A stretch of DNA of 64,000 nucleotides, from NCBI RefSeq assembly GCF_029633825.1, contig NZ_CP090641.1:1302001-1366000 (forward strand). Reading direction: 5' to 3'. The stretch comes from Burkholderia contaminans (lineage in GTDB: Bacteria > Pseudomonadota > Gammaproteobacteria > Burkholderiales > Burkholderiaceae). How positions within the stretch are numbered: the first letter of the stretch is position 1; each line of letters starts with the position of its first letter. The position numbers and the translations under genes are program-made. The notes beneath the pieces are model-generated. The model was not told the origin of the DNA. It ran no database searches and saw only the letters and a list, made by a program, of their open reading frames with translations. Below, piece after piece: positions 54,061-64,000 of this stretch.

Positions 54061-55443
54061 CTAACCCGCCGCATCCAGAAACGTCACGGCCTGCCCTGCC
54101 GGCTCCCCGTTCAGCTCGCCATCGCGCACCACGACCTGCCCGCGCACGACCGTATGCACGGGCCAGCCTGTGACCGTGCGCCCGTCATAGGGTGTCCAGC
54201 CGCTCACGCTGGCGATCCATTCGTCCCGGATGGTGCGACGCGCACGCAAGTCGACGATGCTGAAATCAGCGTCGTAGCCCGCCGCAATGCGCCCTTTCCC
54301 CGCGATGCCGAAGACGCGCGCCGGCCCGGCGCTGGTCAGGTCGACCAGCCGTTCGAGGCTCAGGCGCCCCGCCTGCACGTGATCGAGCATCAGCGGCAGC
54401 AGTGTCTGCACGCCGGTCATCCCGCTCGGCGACTGCGGATAGGGCCGGCGCTTTTCATCGCGCGTGTGCGGCGCATGATCGCTGCCGATCACGTCGACCA
54501 CACCATCGCGAACGGCCTGCCACAGCGCGTCCTGATGATGCCGCTCGCGCACCGGCGGATTCATCTGCGCGAACGTGCCGAGCCGCTCATAGCAATCGGG
54601 CGCGTGCAGGCTCAGGTGATGCGGCGTGACCTCGACGGTCACGCGATGCCGGTGTCGCGCGAGGAACGCCATTTCCTCGGCAGTGGACACGTGCAGCACA
54701 TGCAGCCGCCGACCCGTCTCGGCAGCCAGCCCGACGATGCGCCGCGTCGCCGCCAGCGCGCTTTCCTCGTCACGCCAGCGATGATGGTCCCGCACGTCGC
54801 CGCTCGCTTCCACGAGCGCCCGGCGTTCGCGCAGCCGCGCCTCGTCCTCCGCGTGCACGGCCATGCGCCGCCGCCCGTTGCGCACGATCCGGCGCAACAC
54901 GGCTTCGTCATCGGCCAGCAGATCGCCGAACGAACTGCCCATGAAGACCTTCACGCCCGCGCAGCCCGGCAGGTTTTCAAGTACCGGCAGCCGTTCGGCG
55001 TTCGCGGCCGAGCCGCCGATATAGAACGCGTAGTCGCACCACGCACGGCCGCGCGCGAGATCCAGCTTGGCCTGCAGATCCTGCGCGGTCAGCGTCAGCG
55101 GATGCGTGTTGGGCATCTCGAAGATCGTCGTGACGCCGCCGAGCACCGCGCCGCGCGTGCCGGCCTCGAGGGTCTCCTTGTGCGTGAGGCCCGGTTCGCG
55201 GAAATGCACCTGGCTGTCGACGACGCCCGGCAACACGTGCAGGCCGCCGGCATCCAGCAGGACGTCGGCGCTCCACGTGCCGTGCAACGCGCCCAGCGCG
55301 ACGACACGGCCGTCCACGCACGCGATGTCGATCCGCTCGGCCCCGTTGGGTGTCATCGCCGTGCCGCCGTGCACGAGCAGGTCGGCGTGGCGTCGCTGCA
55401 GCGCGTCGCTCACGCCCCCTTCGTGTCGGTTGCGCTCGTCCAT
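54061..55443 (-). CDS. pyrC: Dihydroorotase paralogue of the zinc-starvation operon (PyrC2 type)
   Basis: This 460-residue amidohydrolase has the dihydroorotase layout: VVDSQVHFREPGLTHKETLE, the candidate carboxylated Lys in GVKVFMGSSFGDLL, metal His residues in AVHAEDE and VLHVSTAEE, and Asp in IGSDHAPHTRDEK. The usual N-terminal HxH is QxH here, so one zinc ligand differs. That is consistent with a paralogue needing less or different metal. It starts 3 bp after the carbonic anhydrase gene and ends the operon. Pyrimidine synthesis under zinc limitation is the likely role; activity is unproven. Confidence 0.85.
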   Translation of the reverse strand: MDERNRHEGGVSDALQRRHADLLVHGGTAMTPNGAERIDIACVDGRVVALGALHGTWSADVLLDAGGLHVLPGVVDSQVHFREPGLTHKETLEAGTRGAVLGGVTTIFEMPNTHPLTLTAQDLQAKLDLARGRAWCDYAFYIGGSAANAERLPVLENLPGCAGVKVFMGSSFGDLLADDEAVLRRIVRNGRRRMAVHAEDEARLRERRALVEASGDVRDHHRWRDEESALAATRRIVGLAAETGRRLHVLHVSTAEEMAFLARHRHRVTVEVTPHHLSLHAPDCYERLGTFAQMNPPVRERHHQDALWQAVRDGVVDVIGSDHAPHTRDEKRRPYPQSPSGMTGVQTLLPLMLDHVQAGRLSLERLVDLTSAGPARVFGIAGKGRIAAGYDADFSIVDLRARRTIRDEWIASVSGWTPYDGRTVTGWPVHTVVRGQVVVRDGELNGEPAGQAVTFLDAAG

Positions 55444-55446
55444 GAT

Positions 55447-56007
55447 TCAGAACTCGTTCTGGATGTGCTTGTAGCCCAGCACCAGCGCATTGTTCGTGCG
55501 TGCGACGTCCTCGGAGAAGTCGCTCGCGTCGGCCGTCACCTGCGGCATGGCCGCGAGATCGGTTTCCGGCCCGATGCGCTCGGTCGAACGCACGTAGAAA
55601 CCCGGCGGCAGGTGGCAGCCGTCGACGACCGCGTTGTAGCGCACCACGCAGCCATCGTCGATGGTGCAGTTGAACAGCACGCTGTTGAAGCCGACGAACA
55701 CGCCGTTACCGACCTTGCACGGCCCGTGGACGATCGCGCGATGCGCGATCGATGTGTGCCGGCCGATGGTGACGCTCGCACCCGATTTCGAATGAATCAC
55801 CACGCCGTCCTGGATGTTCGAATGCGCACCGATCACGATCGGTGCGATCCGGCCGCCGGCATCCGTTTCGTCGGCGCGGATCACTGCGTACGGGCCGATG
55901 AACACGTTCTCCTCGACGATCACGAGCCCGCACAGAATGGCGGTCGGATCGACGAAGGCGCTTGGGTGAATCTGCGGCAGGTCGCCGCGCGGGTTCTTTC
56001 TGATCAT
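55447..56007 (-). CDS. Gamma-class carbonic anhydrase-like hexapeptide-repeat protein
   Basis: This 186-residue left-handed beta-helix protein has hexapeptide repeats (IVEENVFIGPYAVIRADETD; IVIGAHSNIQDGVVIHSK; SVTIGRHTSIAHRAIVHGPC). Metal-site His candidates lie in VIHSK and AHRAIVHG, as in gamma-carbonic anhydrases. Members of this class can use iron or cobalt, which suits zinc scarcity. The ATG overlaps the queD stop by one base. Carbonic anhydrase activity is likely but unproven. Confidence 0.82.
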   Translation of the reverse strand: MIRKNPRGDLPQIHPSAFVDPTAILCGLVIVEENVFIGPYAVIRADETDAGGRIAPIVIGAHSNIQDGVVIHSKSGASVTIGRHTSIAHRAIVHGPCKVGNGVFVGFNSVLFNCTIDDGCVVRYNAVVDGCHLPPGFYVRSTERIGPETDLAAMPQVTADASDFSEDVARTNNALVLGYKHIQNEF

Positions 56008-56585
56008 CAGGATTCCTGCCTTGAAAGTGGACAGTCGCGCTTGATCCGCTCGAACAGGCCCGGATCGCGCCACTGTCCGGCGACGGCCGGCGCGAACACG
56101 ATCGCGTCCAGGTCGATGCGGCCCATGCGCGGGTTGAACGCATCGTCGCGAAAGCACTGCGCGTAACCGGTATCGGTTTCGTGAACGATGATCGAATGCA
56201 GCCGAACGTCGGCTTCGCCGTTCGTCATGCGGGTGCTGGACAGCACCGCATCGACGAGGCGAAAGAACACGCGCGAGAACTGCTCGGCGCTCGGCGACAC
56301 GGGCAGCAGCACCCAGCGCTCGGAATGCCGGCGCATGCTCTCGACGTAGCACGGGTCATCCTCCGCCCACAACGTCACTGCGTGATCGAACGCGTCGATC
56401 AGGTCGCGCACGTCACCCTTGAGCAGCCCGAAGTCGTAGATCATCTGCCCGCGATCCAGCGCGTGCGCTTCCAGCAGCAGCTCGACGCGGTACGAATGGC
56501 CGTGGATCGAATGTGAGCAGCGCCGCGTGCTGCAACCGCGCACGACGTGCGCGTTCTCGAAGCGGAACAATTTGCGGATCAGCAT
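56007..56585 (-). CDS. queD: 6-pyruvoyl-tetrahydropterin synthase / QueD-like protein
   Basis: This 192-residue T-fold protein has metal-binding His residues in [16 protein letters not shown] and FDHAVTLW, and a C-terminal [13 protein letters not shown]. In QueD the catalytic Cys is spaced C-x3-HGH; here the nearest Cys gives C-x4-HGH, so substrate or activity may differ from the standard enzyme. The start overlaps the folE2 stop by 7 bp. FolE2 makes the pterin precursor used by this family, so the two act in sequence. Confidence 0.85.
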   Translation of the reverse strand: MLIRKLFRFENAHVVRGCSTRRCSHSIHGHSYRVELLLEAHALDRGQMIYDFGLLKGDVRDLIDAFDHAVTLWAEDDPCYVESMRRHSERWVLLPVSPSAEQFSRVFFRLVDAVLSSTRMTNGEADVRLHSIIVHETDTGYAQCFRDDAFNPRMGRIDLDAIVFAPAVAGQWRDPGLFERIKRDCPLSRQES

Positions 56586-57505
56586 GCGTCGGCGCCTTCG
56601 CGCACCGGCGCGGCCCAGGCCACCGCATCGTGCGGATGCAGGCTTTCCAGATGGCGCACGTGCACGTGCGGGGTCGCATCGTGGCCGAGGTCATCCAGCG
56701 CGGCCCGGACGCGGCGGGCGGCATCCTCGACGAACATCAGGTTCCCGCCGTTCAGCACCGCGAACGCCTGCTCGTCCGCACGCTTGACGGCCGTCTGCAC
56801 CGGCGTGCCGAGCGCGTGCTCGATACGATCGATCAGGTCGATCAGCCCCAGCGTCGCGCGATCGGCAGGCAGCGCCACGCTGACGACGGCCTCGCTGCGC
56901 TGGCTGTGCGGCGTGGCCGCCGTCGCGCGCCGTTTCAGCCACGCGGCGATCGCCGCCGGCGCCACGCGATCGTCGCGGCCGAATGCCGCCAGGAACGCCT
57001 GCTCGACCCAGTGCCGCGACAGCGCCGCGGAGCACGGGCACGTCGACGAATAGGCGACCGTCACCTGCGCGCGCAGTTCGAACCGGGAGCCGGTCAGCGT
57101 CGCGTCGATCCGGACCGGATAGCCTTTCCATCCGGCCAGCCCGTCCGTCACCAGCGCGGCGCGGCGTGCCAGCAAGTCGAAGCGCAGCCGTAGCCGCGCA
57201 CGGCGTGTATCGCAGTCGCGATGGCTGTCGACCATCGCATCCAGCACACGCTGAAGGCCGGCCGGCGACAGTGCCGCGCCGTCGCCGAGCCCGTCGAGCA
57301 GACGGTACAGCCGCGACATGTGGATGCCCTTCACGTGCGGCGCAGGCAGATCGACCTGCACGTCGGCGCGCGCATGCACGTCGCGCCGGCAGCCGGGCTC
57401 GGCCACCGCAACGGGCAGGTCGATGCCCTGCATGCCGACCCATTCGAGCGGGCGGCCGCCCGGTGCGGCATCAGTCAGGGAAATATCGGGAAGGGGTGCG
57501 TTCAT
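56579..57505 (-). CDS. folE2: GTP cyclohydrolase FolE2 (zinc-independent type IB)
   Basis: This 308-residue protein makes dihydroneopterin triphosphate from GTP for folate and queuosine. FolE2 marks are the metal/catalytic Cys in [32 protein letters not shown] near the end, and [19 protein letters not shown]. FolE2 works with metals other than zinc and replaces FolE when zinc is short, which fits the Zur-type promoter. ATG 57505 begins the conserved region; the frame extends to 57562. It lies second in the operon. Confidence 0.93.
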   Translation of the reverse strand: MNAPLPDISLTDAAPGGRPLEWVGMQGIDLPVAVAEPGCRRDVHARADVQVDLPAPHVKGIHMSRLYRLLDGLGDGAALSPAGLQRVLDAMVDSHRDCDTRRARLRLRFDLLARRAALVTDGLAGWKGYPVRIDATLTGSRFELRAQVTVAYSSTCPCSAALSRHWVEQAFLAAFGRDDRVAPAAIAAWLKRRATAATPHSQRSEAVVSVALPADRATLGLIDLIDRIEHALGTPVQTAVKRADEQAFAVLNGGNLMFVEDAARRVRAALDDLGHDATPHVHVRHLESLHPHDAVAWAAPVREGADAC

Positions 57506-57563
57506 GCTCGGAATCCGGTGGAGCGCCTTCTCCATCCGGATCGATGCAGGAAGCGCGGTCAAG

Positions 57564-58772
<1,209 letters not shown>

Positions 58773-58804
58773 CGGGCGATTCCGGTCGAGGACGTTGGAA
58801 AGAG

Positions 58805-58841
58805 AATGATATATTGTATCGCAACGATATAACATATCATT
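58805..58841 (-). promoter_or_regulatory. Zur box upstream of the zinc-starvation operon
   Basis: A 17-bp inverted repeat (58805-58821 with 58825-58841, 15 of 17 paired, 3-bp centre) contains GTTATATCG on the minus strand. That resembles the GTTATA-TATAAC core of proteobacterial Zur sites. It is an AT-rich island 33 bp before the start of the first gene. Zur with zinc would repress here. Confidence 0.8.
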
Positions 58842-58907
58842 TTGGGCGTCCAGCAGGCCGGTCGGGTTTTGTCCGGAGCGGGCCCCGCCCGCTCCGGTGT
58901 CGGTCCT

Positions 58908-60119
58908 TCAGGTATAGAGCGACGCCGGCGGCCACTCCCCGGCCAGTGCAAACCGGCCCACGTCGCGCAGCCGGTAGTCGAGCGGGTCGTGCAGCGTATG
59001 CGTTCGCGCGTTCCGCCAGAAGCGGTCGAGGCCGAGCGACGCGGCCGTCGCGCGCGCGCCGCAGGCGTCGAACAGCGCCTCGCCGTTCTCGAGCGCCGCG
59101 CGCTGCGCGACGATCTTCGCCTCCGATACCGCGAGCGCCACCTCGGCGCGCTCGTCCGCCGTCAGCGCATCCTGCCGCGCCCATGCTCGCTGCAACGCGG
59201 CGGCCGCGCGATCGGCCAGCGCCGCCGCGGCGATCGCCCGCACCCGCATGTCGCCGAAGCGCTGCAGCGTGTACGGATCGTCGCTCGCCTGCGCGACCTC
59301 CGACTGGATCCACGGGCGGCCATGCTTCAGCACGTAGTCGCGCGCTTCCGCCAGTGCGCCTTCCGCGAGCCCGACGAACAGGTTGGTCAGCACCAGTTGC
59401 GACACGAGCGTGCGCAGCGTCGCGCGCGGCGTCGGCGGCGCCTCGGAACGATGCAGCACCTCGTCCGGCGCGAGCGTCACGCCGTCGAAGCGCACGCTGC
59501 CGCTGTCGGTCTGGCGCTGGCCGATCGGATCCCAGTCTTCGTTGACCGTGATCCCCGCGCGATCGGTCGGCACCACGCCGAACACGGTGCGGCCCGTGTC
59601 CGGATCGTGCGCGGACACCGTCATCCGCTGCGAGCCGCGCGTGCCCGAACAGAAGCCCTTCACGCCATCGAGCCGGTAGCCGCCGTCGGGCGTCGCCGTG
59701 GCCACGAGCCGCGTGTCGAGCGGATTGACCGCATTGCCCCACCACCATTGCTGCTCGACCGTGCCGCGCAGGTAACGCTCGCGCTGCGCGGCATTGCCCC
59801 ACACGTCGACGCTCACCACCTGCAGGCACTGGAACCCGACGAGATGCGCGAGCGCGCTGTCGACGCGCGCGATCTGCCGGATCGCATCGTATATCTCGGG
59901 CCAAGCGGCTTCCCGTCCGCCGAACGCACGCGGCACCGCGAGCGTCAGCAGGCCCGCATCGGCGAGCCACTGCTTCTCCTGCGCCGCATGACCACCCGCG
60001 CGGTCGCGCGCGGCGGCTGTGGTGCGCAACGCGTCGATCGCCCGCGCCAGCGCGGCGGGGTCGAAGGCGGGCGTATCGGTATCGGGCGCGAAGGTCGCCG
60101 GGCCGCGTGGATCGTTCAT
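58908..60119 (-). CDS. Acyl-CoA dehydrogenase-like flavin monooxygenase (DszC/SfnB family)
   Basis: This 403-residue protein has the acyl-CoA dehydrogenase fold in the DszC/SfnB form: LTLAVPRAFGGREAAWPEI, QQWWWGNAVNPLDTRLVATA, YRLDGVKGFCSGTRGSQRM, then FWRNARTHTLHDPLDYRLRD near the end. Members oxygenate sulfur compounds with reduced flavin supplied by a separate reductase. It is last in an operon with an NtaA/DszA-type monooxygenase, so a role in releasing sulfur from organosulfur compounds is likely. The start overlaps the upstream gene (ATGA). Confidence 0.88.
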   Translation of the reverse strand: MNDPRGPATFAPDTDTPAFDPAALARAIDALRTTAAARDRAGGHAAQEKQWLADAGLLTLAVPRAFGGREAAWPEIYDAIRQIARVDSALAHLVGFQCLQVVSVDVWGNAAQRERYLRGTVEQQWWWGNAVNPLDTRLVATATPDGGYRLDGVKGFCSGTRGSQRMTVSAHDPDTGRTVFGVVPTDRAGITVNEDWDPIGQRQTDSGSVRFDGVTLAPDEVLHRSEAPPTPRATLRTLVSQLVLTNLFVGLAEGALAEARDYVLKHGRPWIQSEVAQASDDPYTLQRFGDMRVRAIAAAALADRAAAALQRAWARQDALTADERAEVALAVSEAKIVAQRAALENGEALFDACGARATAASLGLDRFWRNARTHTLHDPLDYRLRDVGRFALAGEWPPASLYT

Positions 60120-60958
60120 GCGACGGCTTCCTGCGCAACCGCTTCACCCGACAGCGGGACGAGCGCGTCGAGCGGGCGGCCGGTCAGCCGCGACAGGATC
60201 TCGCGCCGCCAGTCGTCGTAGATCGCGCGGTATTCGGCGATATCCGCGCCGAACACGTGCGCGGTATGCGCGTACTCGTCGTGCAGGTAACCGTCGAGCC
60301 GCGCCTGCGTTTCCTCGTCGGCCGCGATCACGCGATCGATCAGCGCGTCACGCTCGGCCGCCGGCAGCGCCTTCAACGTGTCGAACCACCACTGGACGAT
60401 CTGCACGCGATGCCATTCCTCGTCCGGCCGGATCCGGTTCTCGCCGTGCTCGCGCATCGCGGAATCGCCGATGCGGCCGGTCTTGCGCTGGATCCACAGC
60501 TTCGCGAGGATGTGCAGCTCGTAATGCCACTCGAACGCGAGAAAGCCGGCGATGTCGCGCACCGCGATGTCGCCGATGCGCGCCCAGTGCGCGGCGACGA
60601 GCCGGTCGACTTCCTGCAGCGGATCACGCCCCGTCAGTTCGGTCACGCGTTCGCGGCCAATCACCGCGTGCGCGCCGTCGTCGCCGAGCTGGCGCGACAG
60701 GATCAGCTGGAAATGCGGATCGTCGCGGAACAGCGTGTCGATCGCCTTTGCGACGACCTGCACGATGAACAGGTCGTGCGACGCCATCTTCGTGTAGTAG
60801 TCGGCGACGGCAGCCAGCTCGTCGTCGTTGTGCGGCTCGCGCGGCGGCGTGGCGAGCTTGGCCGGGAAGTCAGGACGATGGCGTCGCGCCACGTCGAGAA
60901 ACAGCGCTTCCTCGAATTGTCCGTTCCATTCGCGCGGCGCGCCGATGGGCAAGGTCAT
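60116..60958 (-). CDS. Unknown protein, possible ferritin-like diiron protein, in a sulfur operon
   Basis: This 280-residue soluble, helix-rich protein has spaced acidic/His motifs: D94-G-A-H97, E143-W-H-Y-E147-L-H149 and E228-Y-A-H231, plus EEWHR at 180-184. The order (DxxH, E, ExxH) suggests a four-helix ferritin-like diiron site with Asp replacing the first Glu. This is my inference; I do not recognise a named family. It lies between metI and the DszC-like gene and is coupled to the latter by an ATGA overlap, so it may act in the same sulfur-oxygenation step. Confidence 0.7.
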   Translation of the reverse strand: MTLPIGAPREWNGQFEEALFLDVARRHRPDFPAKLATPPREPHNDDELAAVADYYTKMASHDLFIVQVVAKAIDTLFRDDPHFQLILSRQLGDDGAHAVIGRERVTELTGRDPLQEVDRLVAAHWARIGDIAVRDIAGFLAFEWHYELHILAKLWIQRKTGRIGDSAMREHGENRIRPDEEWHRVQIVQWWFDTLKALPAAERDALIDRVIAADEETQARLDGYLHDEYAHTAHVFGADIAEYRAIYDDWRREILSRLTGRPLDALVPLSGEAVAQEAVA

Positions 60959-61011
60959 AGGTTCTTTCTCTCAGGATCATGAATGAAGCGAGCAGACGCT
61001 TGTGGCGTCGC

Positions 61012-61668
61012 TCAGGTACGCCGGGTCACACGTCGGACCAGGCGGTCGCCCGTGATTTGCACGGCCGAGACGAGCGCGATCAGGATCACGATCACGGTCG
61101 CCATGACGGTGGTGTCGAAACGCTGGTAGCCGTAGCGGATCGCGAGATCGCCGAGGCCGCCCGCGCCGACGGCGCCCGCCATCGCCGTCGAGCCGATCAG
61201 CGCGACGACGGTAATGGTGAAGCCGCCGAGCATGCCCGGCAGCGCTTCGGGCAGCAGCACGTGCCACACGATGTGGCGGCGCTTCGCGCCCATCGCGAGC
61301 GCGGCCTCGATCAGCCCGCGGTCGACTTCGCGCAGGCTCACCTCGGCGATCCGCGCGAAGAACGGGATCGCGGCGATCGACAGCGGCACGACGGCCGCCC
61401 AGACGCCGATCGTCGTGCCGATCAGCACGCGCGTGAACGGCAGCAGCGCGACGAGCAGGATGATGAACGGCGTCGAGCGGAACACGTTGACGAGCGCGCC
61501 GAGCACCGCGTTCACGCCACGCCGCTCGTAGATGCCGCCGGGCGCGGTCGTCACGAGGATCACCGCGAGCGGGATGCCGATCAGCGCGGCAATCGCGGCC
61601 GACGCGGCGACCATCGACAGCGTGTCGCGGATCGCATCGAGCAGTTCGGGCCACCAGAGGTCAAACAT
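61012..61668 (-). CDS. metI: Methionine-type ABC transporter permease
   Basis: This 218-residue permease has about five helices and the MetI EAA loop ([20 protein letters not shown]) after [20 protein letters not shown]. It overlaps the metN stop by 8 bp. With MetN it forms an importer for methionine or, given the operon, perhaps another organosulfur compound. ATG 61668 is favoured; the frame extends to 61731. No MetQ binding-protein gene is inside the window. Confidence 0.92.
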   Translation of the reverse strand: MFDLWWPELLDAIRDTLSMVAASAAIAALIGIPLAVILVTTAPGGIYERRGVNAVLGALVNVFRSTPFIILLVALLPFTRVLIGTTIGVWAAVVPLSIAAIPFFARIAEVSLREVDRGLIEAALAMGAKRRHIVWHVLLPEALPGMLGGFTITVVALIGSTAMAGAVGAGGLGDLAIRYGYQRFDTTVMATVIVILIALVSAVQITGDRLVRRVTRRT

Positions 61669-62857
61669 AGCCGAGCACCTCCGCGTGATTCGCGTGGCGG
61701 CGCGCGCGTTCGAGCAGCGCGGCAACCGCACCGCCGCGCGACGCCGGCTGGCCGGCGTCGTCCGCGTGCGGCGCTGCCGCGATCACGAGCCGCCCCTGCG
61801 CATGCCCCTGGATACGCTCGATCCCGCCGTGCAGGAACCGTACCGAGCCGCCGAGTGCCGCCGCAAGCGCGCCGACATCCGGCTCGCCGCCGCTCTCGCC
61901 CGTATAGCGGACGTCGAGCACGACCTGCGCGCCGTCGGGCAACGCGGCCTGCTCGGGCAGCGGCTGCACGCGCGCCGCCAGTTCGGCCGGCAGGTCGTGC
62001 ACGAGCGTGCTGAGCAGCGCGCGCGTCGCGCCGTGGCGCGGATCGCCGAACACGCGCCACACGGGGCCGGTTTCGACGACTTCGCCCTGCTCGATCACCG
62101 CGACCGTGTCGCACACAGCGCGGATCACTTCCATCTCGTGCGTGATCAGCACGATCGTCAGCCCGAGGCGGCGGTTGATGTCGGCGAGCAGCGCGAGGAT
62201 CGACTGGGTCGTCTCGGGATCGAGCGCCGACGTCGCCTCGTCGCACAGCAGCACCTCGGGATCGTGCACGAGCGCGCGGGCAATGCCGACGCGCTGCTTC
62301 TGCCCGCCCGACAGGCTGGCCGGATACGCGTCGCGCTTCGCGGCAAGCCCGACGAGCTCGAGCAGCGCCTCGACCTTGCGCACGCGCTCGGCCTTCGGCA
62401 CGCCGGCGATCTTCAGCGGCAGCGCGACGTTCTCGAACACCGTCTTCGCGGACAGCAGGTTGAAATGCTGGAACACCATGCCGGTGCGGCGCCGCAGCGC
62501 GACGAGCCCGTCCTCGTCGAGCGCGCCGACATCGACGCCCTGCACGCGCACGCGGCCTGAGCTCGGCCGTTCGAGGCCGTTCACGAGCCGCAGCAGCGTC
62601 GACTTCCCTGCGCCGCTGCGGCCGATGATCCCGAAGACCTCGCCGCGCCGCACGTCGAGCGTCACGTCGCGCAGCGCGGCGGCGTGGCCGCGCGGCGTCG
62701 CGAACACCTTGCCGACCTGCTCCAGCGACACGGCGGCGCCGCCGGCCGATTCAGCCGATTCGGCCGACGCAACCGCTGCGTCATGCGTCGCGGCAGCGGT
62801 GCCGGCGCGCACGGCCGACGTATCGATGAAACCCAGCGTATCGAACAATTGCGTCAT
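61661..62857 (-). CDS. metN: Methionine-type ABC transporter ATPase
   Basis: This 398-residue ATPase shows Walker [22 protein letters not shown]-loop [17 protein letters not shown], signature [15 protein letters not shown], Walker [17 protein letters not shown], and a C-terminal NIL-type ACT-like regulatory domain. The first 45 residues are an Ala/Ser/Glu-rich extension not usual in MetN. It starts 18 bp after the LLM monooxygenase gene and is coupled to metI. Confidence 0.92.
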   Translation of the reverse strand: MTQLFDTLGFIDTSAVRAGTAAATHDAAVASAESAESAGGAAVSLEQVGKVFATPRGHAAALRDVTLDVRRGEVFGIIGRSGAGKSTLLRLVNGLERPSSGRVRVQGVDVGALDEDGLVALRRRTGMVFQHFNLLSAKTVFENVALPLKIAGVPKAERVRKVEALLELVGLAAKRDAYPASLSGGQKQRVGIARALVHDPEVLLCDEATSALDPETTQSILALLADINRRLGLTIVLITHEMEVIRAVCDTVAVIEQGEVVETGPVWRVFGDPRHGATRALLSTLVHDLPAELAARVQPLPEQAALPDGAQVVLDVRYTGESGGEPDVGALAAALGGSVRFLHGGIERIQGHAQGRLVIAAAPHADDAGQPASRGGAVAALLERARRHANHAEVLGYV

Positions 62858-62875
62858 CGCTTCGCTCCGTCACGT

Positions 62876-64000
62876 TCACGCATGCGCGGGATGCGCGGGC
62901 TCGGCCACGGCGGCCGGCCGGTGCTGCGCGCCCGTGTGCCACGCGGGCAGGCGCGGGCCCGCGCCGAACAGCTTCTCGCGCAGCGTGGGCGCGGGATCGT
63001 AGTCTTCCTTGTAGACGCCGCGGTTCTGCAGCTCGGGCACGACCCAGTCGACGAAATCCTCGAACGACTCGGGCATCACGGTGCGCGTCAGGTTGAAGCC
63101 ATCGATGCCGGTCTCGTCAATCCACGACTGCAGTTCGTCCGCGACCTGCGACGGCGAGCCGACGATCGGCGCATAGCGGCCGCCGAGCGACATCTGTTCG
63201 AGCATGCGGCGCACGGTCCACGTGCCGGTCGTGCTCTTGCGCGAGATCGCGTCGACGGCCGACTGGATCGAATCGGTCTTCACGTACGAGATCGGCTCAT
63301 CGAGGCCGTACTTCGCGAAGTCGATGCCGGTCGAGCTCGCGAAATGCGCGAGGCCGGCTTCGGCGCTCGCGTAGCGCCGGTATTCGTCGAATTTCTCGCG
63401 TGCCAGAAGTTCGGTTTCCGCCGTCACGACGCTCACGCCGGCAAAGATCTTGATCGACGCCGGGTCGCGGCCCTGCCGTGCAGCGGCCGCGCGAATGTCG
63501 AGTGTCGCCGCGCGCGCAGCGGCCTTGCTTTGCCCGTTCACGAACACGCATTCCGCGTGACGCCCCGCGAACTCGACGCCGCGCGCGGACGAACCGGCCT
63601 GGTACAGCACCGGCGTGCGCTGCAGCGACGGCTCGCTCAGATGAATCGCGTCGATCGAATAGAACGGCCCGTCGTGCTTCACGCGCCGCACCTTGCCCGG
63701 CTGCGCGAACACGCGCGCCTTCGCATCGCGGATCACCGCATCGTCGTCCCAGCTCTGTTCCCACAGCTTGTAGACGACGTCCATGTAGTCGTCCGCGCGC
63801 TCGTAGCGGTCGTCGTGGCCGATCTGCTGCGCGAGGCCCATGCCGCGCGCGGCGCTGTCGAGATAGCCGGTGACGATGTTCCAGCCCACGCGCCCTTTCG
63901 TCAGGTGATCGAGCGTCGACATGCGGCGCGCGAACAGGTAAGGCGGCTCGTAGGTGAGGTTCGCGGTCACGCCGAAGCCGAGGTGCCGCGTGACCTGCGC
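62876..64000 (-). CDS. LLM-class flavin monooxygenase (NtaA/SnaA/DszA type), 3' part
   Basis: The frame enters from the right window edge (reading AQVTRHLGFGVTANLTYEPP) and ends at 62876; 374 residues are visible of about 440-460. NtaA/DszA marks are FARRMSTLDHLTKGRVGWNI, VTGYLDSAARGMG and PVLYQAGSSARGVEFAGRHA. These enzymes oxygenate sulfones, aminopolycarboxylates and similar substrates with FMNH2. With the DszC-like enzyme and MetNI it points to sulfur acquisition from an organosulfur compound. The true start lies beyond the window. Confidence 0.9.
   Translation of the reverse strand, partial: AQVTRHLGFGVTANLTYEPPYLFARRMSTLDHLTKGRVGWNIVTGYLDSAARGMGLAQQIGHDDRYERADDYMDVVYKLWEQSWDDDAVIRDAKARVFAQPGKVRRVKHDGPFYSIDAIHLSEPSLQRTPVLYQAGSSARGVEFAGRHAECVFVNGQSKAAARAATLDIRAAAARQGRDPASIKIFAGVSVVTAETELLAREKFDEYRRYASAEAGLAHFASSTGIDFAKYGLDEPISYVKTDSIQSAVDAISRKSTTGTWTVRRMLEQMSLGGRYAPIVGSPSQVADELQSWIDETGIDGFNLTRTVMPESFEDFVDWVVPELQNRGVYKEDYDPAPTLREKLFGAGPRLPAWHTGAQHRPAAVAEPAHPAHA

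Noticed and set aside
58873..58897. GC hairpin between the DszC-like gene and the Zur box as a terminator
   Set aside because: Perfect stem but followed by A-residues on the transcribed strand; termination is not supported.

Overview
The window is GC-rich, densely coded proteobacterial DNA. Gene content points to Burkholderia, probably the B. cepacia complex: the rrn operon has the order 16S-tRNA-Ile-tRNA-Ala-23S-5S, and the genes form many small catabolic operons with a regulator transcribed beside or away from them. The species is not resolved here. I read everything from the sequence alone; family assignments come from recalled motifs, not from searches.

Layout. 1-2062: two peptidase genes on the minus strand (S10 carboxypeptidase cut by the window edge, S53 kumamolisin-like). 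2311-3536: LysE exporter divergent from an Lrp-type regulator. 3668-8728: LysR regulator divergent from an agmatinase/guanidinobutyrase-type ureohydrolase and two transporters. 8835-12166: metE divergent from metR. 12189-12605: 5'-truncated cbtA remnant. 12797-17198: PiT phosphate transporter, an 8-bp tandem repeat, a 2-oxoglutarate/iron oxygenase and a DHA2-type MFS exporter. 17862-23399: a complete rrn operon on the minus strand with promoter, boxA sites and terminator.

23571-32286: a complete 2-aminoethylphosphonate (2-AEP) locus. PhnSTUV imports 2-AEP, PhnW (divergent) makes phosphonoacetaldehyde, PhnY oxidises it to phosphonoacetate, and PhnA hydrolyses that to acetate and phosphate. A PhnZ-like HD oxygenase closes the operon. 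32339-33691: an IS110-family (IS1111-group) element with a structured non-coding tail that is a candidate bridge/seekRNA. 33756-38592: quinate/shikimate catabolism (MFS transporter, AroE-like dehydrogenase, AroQ, bifunctional QuiC). 38881-45117: a small winged-helix-like protein, a PAS-AraC regulator, an orphan LivJ-type binding protein, an MHS transporter, and DoxX, RbsD/FucU and SnoaL-like proteins. 45347-51248: hexarate (galactarate/glucarate) catabolism with garD, kdgD and an alpha-ketoglutarate-semialdehyde dehydrogenase; an MFS transporter reduced by an internal deletion lies beside them. 51327-54053: M50 protease, DUF2167 membrane protein, XRE/MmyB-type regulator.

54061-58841: a five-gene zinc-starvation operon (COG0523 GTPase, FolE2, QueD-like, gamma-carbonic anhydrase, PyrC2-type dihydroorotase) behind a near-perfect Zur-box palindrome. 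58908-64000: an organosulfur assimilation operon with an LLM monooxygenase (cut by the window edge), MetN and MetI, a possible ferritin-like diiron protein of unknown function, and a DszC/SfnB-like flavin enzyme.

The least explained parts are the non-coding tail of the insertion sequence, the ferritin-like protein in the sulfur operon, the long dyad upstream of the orphan livJ, and the shared operator-like motifs of the hexarate genes.
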